Positions 6,304-12,365 of a DNA stretch of 12,365 nucleotides are shown here, one piece after another. The stretch comes from Chloroflexota bacterium (GTDB taxonomy: Bacteria > Chloroflexota > Anaerolineae > Promineifilales > Promineifilaceae): contig JAAEOP010000266.1 in NCBI GenBank assembly GCA_024223125.1, positions 1 to 12,365 of the forward strand. Reading direction: 5' to 3'. The position numbers and the translations under genes are program-made. Positions within the stretch are counted from its first letter, which is position 1. Each line of letters opens with the position of its first letter. Under the pieces are notes generated by a model. That model was not told where the DNA came from. It worked only from the letters and a program-made list of their open reading frames with translations, and made no database searches.

Positions 6304-8063
6304 GTCGTTTTATCCTCGAATTTGATGGTGTACTCTTGTCGTAACAGTTTTAGGGCGGCATCGACTTGCGGTTTGTACGCTTGATTATAAGAGATAGACA
6401 AATTGGCCTGATTGGGTTCAAAGATGCACCGTTGCTTGAGCAGCTCATCCCGTAATTTGGTGTAGAAAACGGCCGTTGGCGCATGTAAAACCAATCGTGT
6501 TTCCCGTTGAATCACAACCCGATTTTTGGTTTTGCGTTTGGGTTTGGCCTTCACAGCTTTTTGTTTGGGAAAAATAGTACGCGCTTTGATTGGCAAAGCC
6601 GTCCAACGGGCATCCGAATGTTTGATGAAGAGGGGTACACGCTCGGCGCGTATTAATTCCTGAAGCAGCTTTTCTGGCTGACGAACCAGCCGTATTTTGG
6701 GCGTGATCTGTTCCACAACAAATGGTTGCGCTTCTGGCAGCCGTTGATTCCCTTCCAGAACGGCGAACCCTTCGTACAGAGTAAAAGCGTCGGCTTGCCC
6801 CGCCCACTCTTCCAGCTCTATAGCGATGTTTTGCGGCAGGGGGCGACCGGTTAAGCGGTGCAAAAAGGGGGCAATTTCTAACTTGCTATCGGCCGCCAAC
6901 GCCGCTTTGACGCGCTGTTTTTCCAGTTTGAGGACGGTTACTCGGTCTTCGGTTATCAACTCGGCAAATCGTTGCAATTTTCGCATTAAGCCGGGATGGT
7001 AAAAGGGGGATTCCAGATGGATTTCAAAGTTGGGCAAGACGGTCACTTTAGATTTTAAGGTGTCGTCGTTCATGAATTGGAGGAAACGGCCGTTTACTCG
7101 AAACGCTTCCACCATCCCCCGCTCTGGCATTTTTCCCTTGTAATCTCCTTTTTTATACGCCACATCCACATACCCCAACGTCAGGGGAATGCCCTCTAAA
7201 AAGCGTTCGATAAATCGTCCTTCCACCCGCTCAAACCCATCTGTCGCATCATCAGAAATGGGGTCTTCATCACGATAATACCCTCTCTCCTTTTTATGTT
7301 CGTAGAAATTACCGTATCGTTTCATGCGTTGTTTTGGCTTTTTCCAGCCAACACTTTCCATAGGCAATTTAGATCTTTGGGGAATAAGAAAGTAAGGGTT
7401 ATTTGTTTTTAAGTAGCGGATAAGCGATTTCGTTGTATACCAGACACCACTCTCCAACCTAGACAACAATCTAAAAAGAAAACGACGCTTTTGCGGCGCA
7501 TCAAACGATTCCATCACGCCAGTCGCGCTGCCCCATGACGGAAAACCGTTAAGCCGACTTTGCAGATGACGACCATAAAATTCGTTATATATCTTGTCAT
7601 TCACAACCGTGTTAAACAGTTTGGTTTCCTGTGCCAGCAAATGGGAGTTTAAGAATTTTTCATATGGTTGCTGATGAAATTCAATATAATTATTCGGGTA
7701 AGAGGGGCTATGACTGGAGTAGCCAGCATATTCGCCTTCTGTATCGTAATCGACAAATCCCAAATGTAAGGCGAGTGAATCTATCTCATCAATCCACCAG
7801 GAAGAGCCATCTTCTTGAATATCTTTCAGGCAGTCAGGGTGGCTCATGAGTTTAGCAAGTCGTTTGGAATCTGCTTTGGGCAATTGGTTGCTGCGATGGG
7901 CGCGTTTTATCTCCCGCTGGCTCACATAGGCCACAAATTCATGAATGTCGCGCCGCATATTGTACGGATTGCTGTACACATCTAAATGGGAGACGGTGCA
8001 GGTTTCTAATTCTGTCTGTCTTCCTTCTTTCAGTCTTTTGAGTAATGGATTGTCTGTCCTCAT
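6300..8063 (-). CDS. XPB/Ssl2 N-terminal-like (helicase-associated) protein, probable XPB partner
   Basis: This 587-residue protein has a recognisable core at about 338-435: SKVTVLPNFEIHLESP, FAELI, and then PQNIAIELEEWAGQ. That is the pattern of the helicase-associated XPB/Ssl2 N-terminal domain (PF13625) in the mycobacterial gene beside XPB (Rv0862c type). Before it lies a winged-helix-like segment, FLEGIPLTLGYVDV to FRVNGRFLQF (288-330), and another around 190-228. Residues 500-514 form a lysine-rich linker, suggesting nucleic-acid contact. The first 180 residues I do not recognise; they are Tyr/His-rich and charged. GGAG lies 9 nt before the ATG, 20 bp separate it from the gene upstream, and its stop overlaps the XPB start. 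I infer that it regulates or anchors XPB. It has no catalytic motif that I can see. Confidence 0.85.
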   Translation of the reverse strand: MRTDNPLLKRLKEGRQTELETCTVSHLDVYSNPYNMRRDIHEFVAYVSQREIKRAHRSNQLPKADSKRLAKLMSHPDCLKDIQEDGSSWWIDEIDSLALHLGFVDYDTEGEYAGYSSHSPSYPNNYIEFHQQPYEKFLNSHLLAQETKLFNTVVNDKIYNEFYGRHLQSRLNGFPSWGSATGVMESFDAPQKRRFLFRLLSRLESGVWYTTKSLIRYLKTNNPYFLIPQRSKLPMESVGWKKPKQRMKRYGNFYEHKKERGYYRDEDPISDDATDGFERVEGRFIERFLEGIPLTLGYVDVAYKKGDYKGKMPERGMVEAFRVNGRFLQFMNDDTLKSKVTVLPNFEIHLESPFYHPGLMRKLQRFAELITEDRVTVLKLEKQRVKAALAADSKLEIAPFLHRLTGRPLPQNIAIELEEWAGQADAFTLYEGFAVLEGNQRLPEAQPFVVEQITPKIRLVRQPEKLLQELIRAERVPLFIKHSDARWTALPIKARTIFPKQKAVKAKPKRKTKNRVVIQRETRLVLHAPTAVFYTKLRDELLKQRCIFEPNQANLSISYNQAYKPQVDAALKLLRQEYTIKFEDKTT

Positions 8064-8083
8064 ATTGTATTACTCCAAAATAA

Positions 8084-9478
8084 TTAATAATTTTTAACCA
8101 CATGCCCCATTTGGGCGACGATGCGTTTGACTTTGGCTAACGCTTTGGGCGGAAAGGCAATGTATTCGTCGGAAAGGGGAATAAATTCGGTTGGTTTTAA
8201 GGTGCGTTCGATTTTGATGCGCAAGGGCAAATCTTTGACGCGGGCGACGAGTAAATTGCTGTGTACAATTTGCTTGCCCCATCGAGATTTGATGGTTTTT
8301 TGCATCGCGGCAAAGGCGGGGATGTTGTCGCTTAACCATCCCATGAGCGGCGAGACAAGAATGTTTTGCGGCGCAACGCCCATGCGGATGAAGTTTGGAA
8401 CGGCCGTCATCTTTCCATCTGTTACTTTCAAATCTGCAATTTGGCTTAATTGCTCAAACACGGTGTAGGGGATGGTGCGTAGATTGAGGAGCGCGGTTTC
8501 TTCATCCAGCGCGGATAGATAATCGGCTGGCGGCGGCGGTTCGGCGGCGGCTGGTTCGGCACCAGCTAAACGGTAGCAGGTACGGCCGTTTACCTCATTT
8601 TGCGCCAGATACCCCCACTTCCAACCCAATTGACAAATTTTTTCGGTATCGAGGGTACGCAAGCAAAAAATCTTCAACACGTCGTCCAACTGCTGGGGCA
8701 AAATCCATTCATCTGGCTGGAGCAAGCCGAGTGCGTAATTGAGCGCATCTACTGGTTTCATCATAAATTTTGGGCCGATGACAGATGGCCGTTGACTATA
8801 TTCAGTTCCAGCAGGCATAACGTGCTGCCAACTGGCTTTCTGCCATTTTTGTAAATCGGCGGCCTGGAATGGTTTATCGCCAGAGAGAAGACGGCCGTTA
8901 CGCAACGACATCGCATACTTCGGTAAAGCAGGTAGCGGTGGATCCACTTCCCCTGTTAGTGCCAATAGCTTGTTGCGCGGCACATCTCGCTGTACTGCGC
9001 CCGGTGTCGTCAAACGCTCAATTTCCGACATGGGGCGGGGCAAATATGGCGCAAACTCCTTTGGGAAAACAAAGCGCCACTGCTCCATCTTCGTCAAATC
9101 AGGGTACGGCTTTTGCGCCATAATGAGAATACCCTTGCGTACCAACTGCGTTCGCACTTGTTTGAACACTGGCTGATACCGCTGGGTAAAGGTGCGACTG
9201 TAGTAGCCAGACTTAAAATCCGGGTTATACAATCGTTCAAACCATGTTAGAGAAGCAGATTCACCCGCCAGATGCAGTAGATGTAGCAATGCTAACTCAG
9301 CCGGGGTCAAGGTTGCCAGTGCCTTTTTAACGCCCACAGGGGAAAGATAAAAACTCGCCAGCGTACTGCGATTAGCAGCTTCGCGGCGGCTAAAGCCGCG
9401 ATTCTTGCTAATCGCATTAATATCCGCCTGTGATAAATCATCATGACACATTCGATGTAGTAAAGTTGTTGTATCCAT
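8084..9478 (-). CDS. Helicase-associated winged-helix protein, first gene of the XPB operon
   Basis: This 464-residue protein has no enzyme motif. The N-terminal part (about 30-145: LSPVGVKKALATLTPAELAL and onwards) resembles the start of the large XPB-partner proteins. A second winged-helix-like unit lies at 255-305, ending LGWKWGYLAQ then CYRLAG. An Ala/Pro-rich linker (302-320) leads to a C-terminal module (about 330-460) with VHSNLLVARV and EFIPLSDEYIAFPP. Its layout is similar to the end of the next gene's product, so the two may be paralogous subunits. It is the promoter-proximal gene; the 587-aa gene starts 20 bp downstream and XPB follows. I infer a DNA-binding or scaffolding role in an XPB complex. 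Assignment rests on context plus weak sequence resemblance. Confidence 0.78.
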   Translation of the reverse strand: MDTTTLLHRMCHDDLSQADINAISKNRGFSRREAANRSTLASFYLSPVGVKKALATLTPAELALLHLLHLAGESASLTWFERLYNPDFKSGYYSRTFTQRYQPVFKQVRTQLVRKGILIMAQKPYPDLTKMEQWRFVFPKEFAPYLPRPMSEIERLTTPGAVQRDVPRNKLLALTGEVDPPLPALPKYAMSLRNGRLLSGDKPFQAADLQKWQKASWQHVMPAGTEYSQRPSVIGPKFMMKPVDALNYALGLLQPDEWILPQQLDDVLKIFCLRTLDTEKICQLGWKWGYLAQNEVNGRTCYRLAGAEPAAAEPPPPADYLSALDEETALLNLRTIPYTVFEQLSQIADLKVTDGKMTAVPNFIRMGVAPQNILVSPLMGWLSDNIPAFAAMQKTIKSRWGKQIVHSNLLVARVKDLPLRIKIERTLKPTEFIPLSDEYIAFPPKALAKVKRIVAQMGHVVKNY

Positions 9479-9485
9479 GCCGCTT

Positions 9486-9491
9486 ATTGTA
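9486..9491 (-). promoter_or_regulatory. Possible -10 box of the helicase operon, implying a leaderless start
   Basis: TACAAT on the minus strand ends 7 nt before the ATG at 9478, so transcription could start at the A of the start codon. No good ribosome site precedes that ATG. No convincing -35 lies 17 bp upstream, where there is only a T-run, so the call is weak. Confidence 0.3.
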
Positions 9492-9582
9492 CTGGAAGGA
9501 GGGTAATTAAAAAAACGGGGGAGCAGGGCGGGGATACGGGAAGATGCAGCGTGGCCGCAGTTGAAGTAGGTGGCTTTGTGTT

Positions 9583-9663
9583 GGTGATGGGGGGAGGTAA
9601 CGGCCGTTTCCCATCAGCTAAAATTGTGTGTGGTGATGGGAAGAAATGACCGTTCCCCCCATT
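9583..9663. repeat. Pair of degenerate inverted palindromic elements around an octamer
   Basis: The first copy (about 9583-9620) reads GTGATGGGGGGAGG, then AACGGCCGTTT, then CCCATCA. The second (about 9632-9663) is the same element inverted and decayed: read on the minus strand it gives GTGAATGGGGGGAACGG then TTCCCATCAC. They lie between the end of the ABC exporter gene (9663) and the start of the helicase operon, and could fold as a terminator for the exporter transcript. The rest of 9479-9662 holds no gene that I can support. Confidence 0.5.
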
Positions 9664-11471
9664 CACCCCAAATACCGACAGTGACTCACATACAAATCAG
9701 CATAAAACCCGCCCGCTGCCAGCAGCGAATCGTGTGTGCCGCGCTCAATGATACGGCCGTTATCAACCACAAGAAGCTGGTCTGCCCGGCGGATTGTGCT
9801 GAGGCGGTGGGCGATGACGAAGGCGATACGGCCGTCCATCAACCGTAGCAACCCCTCCTGAATTTGCAACTCTGTGCGCGTGTCCACACTGCTTGTTGCC
9901 TCGTCCAAAATGAGGATGCGTGGATCGGCGAGGATGGCGCGGGCGATGGCCAGAAGCTGACGCTGCCCTTGACTGAAATTATGCCCTTTTTCCGACACCT
10001 TCGTCTCGTACCCTTGCGGCAGCCGACGGATAAACCAATCCGCATTCGCCAGTTGAGCGGCGGCGATGACCTCATCGTCGGTGGCATCTAAACGGCCGTA
10101 ACGCACATTCTCCATCACCGACCCCGAAAACAAGAACGTATCCTGCAACACAATCCCCAACTGCGACCGCAGCGATGCCTGTTTGACTTGGCGGATATCC
10201 TGCCCGTCAATACAAATGCGCCCCGCATCGACATCATAAAATCGGGTGAGTAAATTGATAATCGTCGTTTTACCCGCGCCCGTTGGCCCCACAAGGGCTA
10301 TCGTTTGCCCCGCTTGGGTACTCAAATTGACATCCCGCAGCACTGGCTTTTCGGGATTGTAGCCGAAGGTAACATCTTCAAAGGTGACGACCCCTTCAAT
10401 TGTTGGCAATGGTGGCGCCGCCGCCAAATCGGCGACGGTGGGAACGGCGTCGAGTAGTTCAAAAATGCGCTCGGCTCCTGCCAAAGCGGATTGCAAATGG
10501 TTGTAGAGCATGGCGATGCCGCGCATGGGGCGGAAAAAATTATTGATGTAGACGACAAATGTGGCGATAACGCCCACCGTGACCACGTTTTGTAAGGCCA
10601 GCCATCCCCCAAGCAGGGCGGTGGCGGCGATGGTGATCGTACTCATGGTGGTGAACATCGGGCCTAAAGCGGCGGTGATAATATCGGCCGTCGTGCCGGA
10701 TTTGCGATTGGCGGCGTTGACGATGGCGAACTGTTCTTGGGTGGCCGCGCTGCGGGCGAACGCTTGCACGACCCGAATCCCGTTGATATTTTCTTCCATC
10801 ACGGCATTCATCACGCCCAAATTGCCCTGCACTTCGCGGAAGGCGACGCGGCTGCGTTTGGTCACTTGTCCGGTGATGAAAACCATCAGGGGAATGATGA
10901 TTAGCATACCGATGGCGAGCTGCCAATTGAGCAAAAACATCGCTGCCAAGATGCCGCCCAGCATCAAGATGTTGGTTGTGAATTGGATGAGGCCATTGGA
11001 GAGGACTTGGTTAATCGCTTCGGTGTCGTTGCCGACGCGACTCATCAAATCGCCAACTTTGTGCTGGTCGTGGTAGGCCATCGACAGCAGTTGTAAGTGG
11101 TTGAAAAGCTCCCCTCGAATGTCGGCGACTAATCGCTGCCCGACGCTGACCATCAAAATGCCGTAGACGACGGCGGCAATGCCGCCCAGTAGATAGATGC
11201 CCAACATCGTCGCGGACAGTTGTAATAATAAGGCAGCGTTGCCGGGAATAATCGCTTGGTCGATGGCGATGCCGATCAAAATCGGGCCGGCTAAGGTGGC
11301 GATTGTGCCGATGATGACGAGGATGGCGATGAGGATGAGTTTGCGGGAATACGGCCGTGCATACTTAAACAAACGTCCAATCGTCGTCCGCAGCGTTTTC
11401 GCGCCTTCGCCTGTTAATGCGCCTCCGCCGTACCCGATTCTGACGCGGGGGGTGTTGGGTTTTGTGGTCAT
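9663..11471 (-). CDS. ABC exporter half-transporter, catalytically complete subunit (LmrD-like)
   Basis: This 602-residue half-transporter has an N-terminal cytoplasmic tail (1-40), six membrane helices (about 43-318) and a nucleotide-binding domain (360-600). Walker A is GPTGAGKT (395-402). Walker B is ILILDEATSSVD with catalytic E524. The switch histidine is H555 in IAHRLSTI. The signature motif is FSQGQ (499-503) instead of LSGGQ. The ATG at 11471 overlaps the TGA of the upstream ABC gene by 4 bp, so the two are coupled and almost certainly form a heterodimer. The off-consensus signature here faces the degenerate Walker B of the partner, as in TM287/288, BmrCD and LmrCD. Such pairs export drugs or lipids from the inner leaflet of the membrane; the substrate cannot be read from sequence. 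Two octamers near the 3' end are read as NGR and DGR. Confidence 0.94.
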   Translation of the reverse strand: MTTKPNTPRVRIGYGGGALTGEGAKTLRTTIGRLFKYARPYSRKLILIAILVIIGTIATLAGPILIGIAIDQAIIPGNAALLLQLSATMLGIYLLGGIAAVVYGILMVSVGQRLVADIRGELFNHLQLLSMAYHDQHKVGDLMSRVGNDTEAINQVLSNGLIQFTTNILMLGGILAAMFLLNWQLAIGMLIIIPLMVFITGQVTKRSRVAFREVQGNLGVMNAVMEENINGIRVVQAFARSAATQEQFAIVNAANRKSGTTADIITAALGPMFTTMSTITIAATALLGGWLALQNVVTVGVIATFVVYINNFFRPMRGIAMLYNHLQSALAGAERIFELLDAVPTVADLAAAPPLPTIEGVVTFEDVTFGYNPEKPVLRDVNLSTQAGQTIALVGPTGAGKTTIINLLTRFYDVDAGRICIDGQDIRQVKQASLRSQLGIVLQDTFLFSGSVMENVRYGRLDATDDEVIAAAQLANADWFIRRLPQGYETKVSEKGHNFSQGQRQLLAIARAILADPRILILDEATSSVDTRTELQIQEGLLRLMDGRIAFVIAHRLSTIRRADQLLVVDNGRIIERGTHDSLLAAGGFYADLYVSHCRYLG

Positions 11472-12365
11472 TGGTTTGCCCCCTGACGGGTAGAGACGCC
11501 CCGCCGGGGCGTCTCTACGGGGTCATCGCCCAATTGGGATTGATAAATTTCTTGATAGATGGGGCTGTGGGCGAGCAGTTCGTCGTGGGTTCCTTCGGCG
11601 ACTAAACGGCCGTGTTCCAACAATAATATCTTGTCCGCCCGTAATACCGACGTAATCCGTTGGGCGATGATGAATGTGGTGCGATTGGACATCAATCTGT
11701 CCAAGGCGGCTTGGATGTTGGCCTCCGTTTCCATGTCCACCGCGCTGGTGCTGTCGTCCATAATCAAAATGCGGGGCGAGATGAGCAGGGCGCGGGCGAT
11801 GGCGATGCGCTGTTTTTGCCCGCCCGACAAATTGCTGCCCCGTTCTTCGATGTAGCTGTCATATTGGTCGGGCAGGGCGGTGATGAAGTCGTGGGCTTGC
11901 ACCGCTTCTGCCGCCGCGATGACCTCATCTAGCATGGCACCGGGACGGCCGTAGGCGATATTCTCGAAGACGGAGCCGCTAAACAGCGTCGTTTGTTGCA
12001 GCACGACCCCGATCCGCTGGCGCAACGCTTCCGGTTCCCAGTCGCGGACAGGCACATCATCAATGAGAATACGGCCGTTATGGACATCATAAAAACGGGG
12101 GATGAGATTGATTAGACTGCTCTTACCGGAACCAGTCGCTCCCAAAATGGCGACCTGCTGACCGGGTTCGACGGTAAAACTGAGATTGGTCAACACATCC
12201 CCACCGCCGTGTCGCGTGGTGTGGCCGTCTTCGTTGAAACGGCCATGTGCGCTCGCTTCCAGCCCATCATAATGGAAGGAAACATCCTCAAAAACGACCC
12301 GCCCCCGCAGATCATCGGCGCGGAAAGGGGCGGGCGCAATTTTGACGGCCGGCTCCGTATCCAAC
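11468..12365 (-). CDS. ABC exporter half-transporter with degenerate ATP site (partial, N-terminus off the right edge)
   Basis: Only the nucleotide-binding domain and C-terminal tail are in the window. The reading frame is open to the edge, so the real start and the six membrane helices lie beyond it. Numbering from the first complete codon, Walker A is GATGSGKS (75-82), the signature is a canonical LSGGQ (179-183), and Walker B is ILIMDDSTSAVD, with Asp204 in place of the catalytic Glu. The switch residue is Gln235 (IAQR) in place of His. It is therefore the degenerate partner of the next gene. There is an unusual insertion of roughly 25 residues after the A-loop Tyr (about 33-57; Gly, His and Asp-rich). 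The last residues, about 283-292, are encoded by a perfect REP-like palindrome, so the tail may be an acquired extension. Confidence 0.92.
   Translation of the reverse strand, partial: LDTEPAVKIAPAPFRADDLRGRVVFEDVSFHYDGLEASAHGRFNEDGHTTRHGGGDVLTNLSFTVEPGQQVAILGATGSGKSSLINLIPRFYDVHNGRILIDDVPVRDWEPEALRQRIGVVLQQTTLFSGSVFENIAYGRPGAMLDEVIAAAEAVQAHDFITALPDQYDSYIEERGSNLSGGQKQRIAIARALLISPRILIMDDSTSAVDMETEANIQAALDRLMSNRTTFIIAQRITSVLRADKILLLEHGRLVAEGTHDELLAHSPIYQEIYQSQLGDDPVETPRRGVSTRQGANQ
11490..11518. repeat. Perfect 13-3-13 REP-like palindrome inside the end of the ABC gene
   Basis: GTAGAGACGCCCC and its exact complement flank GCC. It is read in frame as VETPRRGVST near the C-terminus of the upstream ABC subunit, 22 bp before that gene's stop. 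Such GACGCCCC/GGGGCGTC hairpins look like dispersed REP elements; only one copy occurs in the window. Confidence 0.7.
12194..12268 (-). other. In-frame insertion with palindromic character in the ABC nucleotide-binding domain
   Basis: This segment encodes about 25 residues between the A-loop tyrosine and the strand leading to Walker A, where related exporters have only a few. It contains an inverted repeat (GGCCGT at 12223-12228 and ACGGCC at 12239-12244) made of the two halves of the abundant octamer. It may be a captured repeat; the exact insertion ends are estimated. Confidence 0.4.

Larger units (their letters stand above)
1621..12078. repeat. Highly iterated palindromic octamer ACGGCCGT (22 copies)
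   Basis: Exact copies start at 1621, 2024, 2456, 4439, 4553, 4609, 5275, 5960, 5999, 6469, 7086, 8400, 8582, 8891, 9600, 9753, 9828, 10092, 11351, 11606, 11945 and 12071. Most lie inside genes and are read as TAV, NGR, DGR or YGR; four are intergenic. Near-copies (TCGGCCGT, ACGGCCGG, TGGCCGTT) also occur. The density recalls the HIP1 octamer of cyanobacteria. There are none in 1-1620 or in 2464-4438. Confidence 0.9.

Noticed and set aside
4642..9478. The XPB operon as a phage-defence system of BREX or DISARM type
   Set aside because: No methylase, nuclease, phosphatase (PglZ) or BrxC-like gene is present, and the helicase is a close match to housekeeping-type bacterial XPB rather than to the defence helicases.

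Overview
The window looks like chromosomal sequence from a mid-GC, non-model bacterium. An Anaerolineae-type member of the Chloroflexota is my best guess. The support is indirect: an actinobacterial/chloroflexotal-style XPB helicase with its companion proteins, LmrC/LmrD-type ABC half-transporters, short REP-like palindromes, and a very frequent palindromic octamer, ACGGCCGT. I counted 22 copies of the octamer in 12.4 kb, where chance at even base composition predicts about 0.2. The taxonomy is an inference. No tRNA, rRNA, CRISPR array, transposase or phage gene was seen.

Layout. (1) 1-2686 is a minus-strand two-gene unit. A TetR-family repressor sits 31 bp upstream of a large PEP/pyruvate-binding-domain phosphotransferase of the rifampicin phosphotransferase (Rph) type, which runs off the left edge without its swivelling His domain. 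The repressor's promoter (TTGACA, 17 bp, TAACAT) is overlapped by a perfect 14-1-14 inverted repeat, so autoregulation of a drug-inactivation-type operon is likely. (2) 2781-4378 is a plus-strand pair: a second TetR-family regulator (DhaS-like C-terminus) and a multi-pass HXXEE membrane protein. The same half-site, TCAACA facing TGTTGA, occurs three times: at the regulator's own -35, upstream of the membrane gene, and over that gene's start of transcription. This is a compact self-contained regulon. An 89-bp hairpin repeat lies between the two genes. (3) 4379-4641 is a convergent intergenic region with a perfect 32-bp palindrome and two more octamer copies. (4) 4642-9478 is a tight minus-strand three-gene operon: a 464-aa helicase-associated winged-helix protein, a 587-aa protein with an XPB/Ssl2 N-terminal-like domain, and the XPB helicase itself (4-bp ATGA overlap). 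Mycobacteria have a single large partner (Rv0862c type) beside XPB; here there are two separate partner genes. (5) 9479-9662 is an intergenic region with degenerate palindromes. (6) 9663-12365 is a minus-strand pair of ABC exporter half-transporters, overlapping by ATGA, with the upstream one cut by the right edge. The upstream ATPase has a degenerate Walker B and switch residue, and the downstream one has a degenerate signature motif. That is the complementary pattern expected of a heterodimer with one degenerate ATP site.

How the genes may work together. The left part (Rph-like enzyme, two TetR regulators, a membrane protein) looks like locally regulated stress or xenobiotic response. The centre is probably a DNA-repair or DNA-transaction helicase complex. 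The right part is probably a multidrug or lipid exporter. These modules are adjacent, but nothing in the sequence shows that they are functionally linked.
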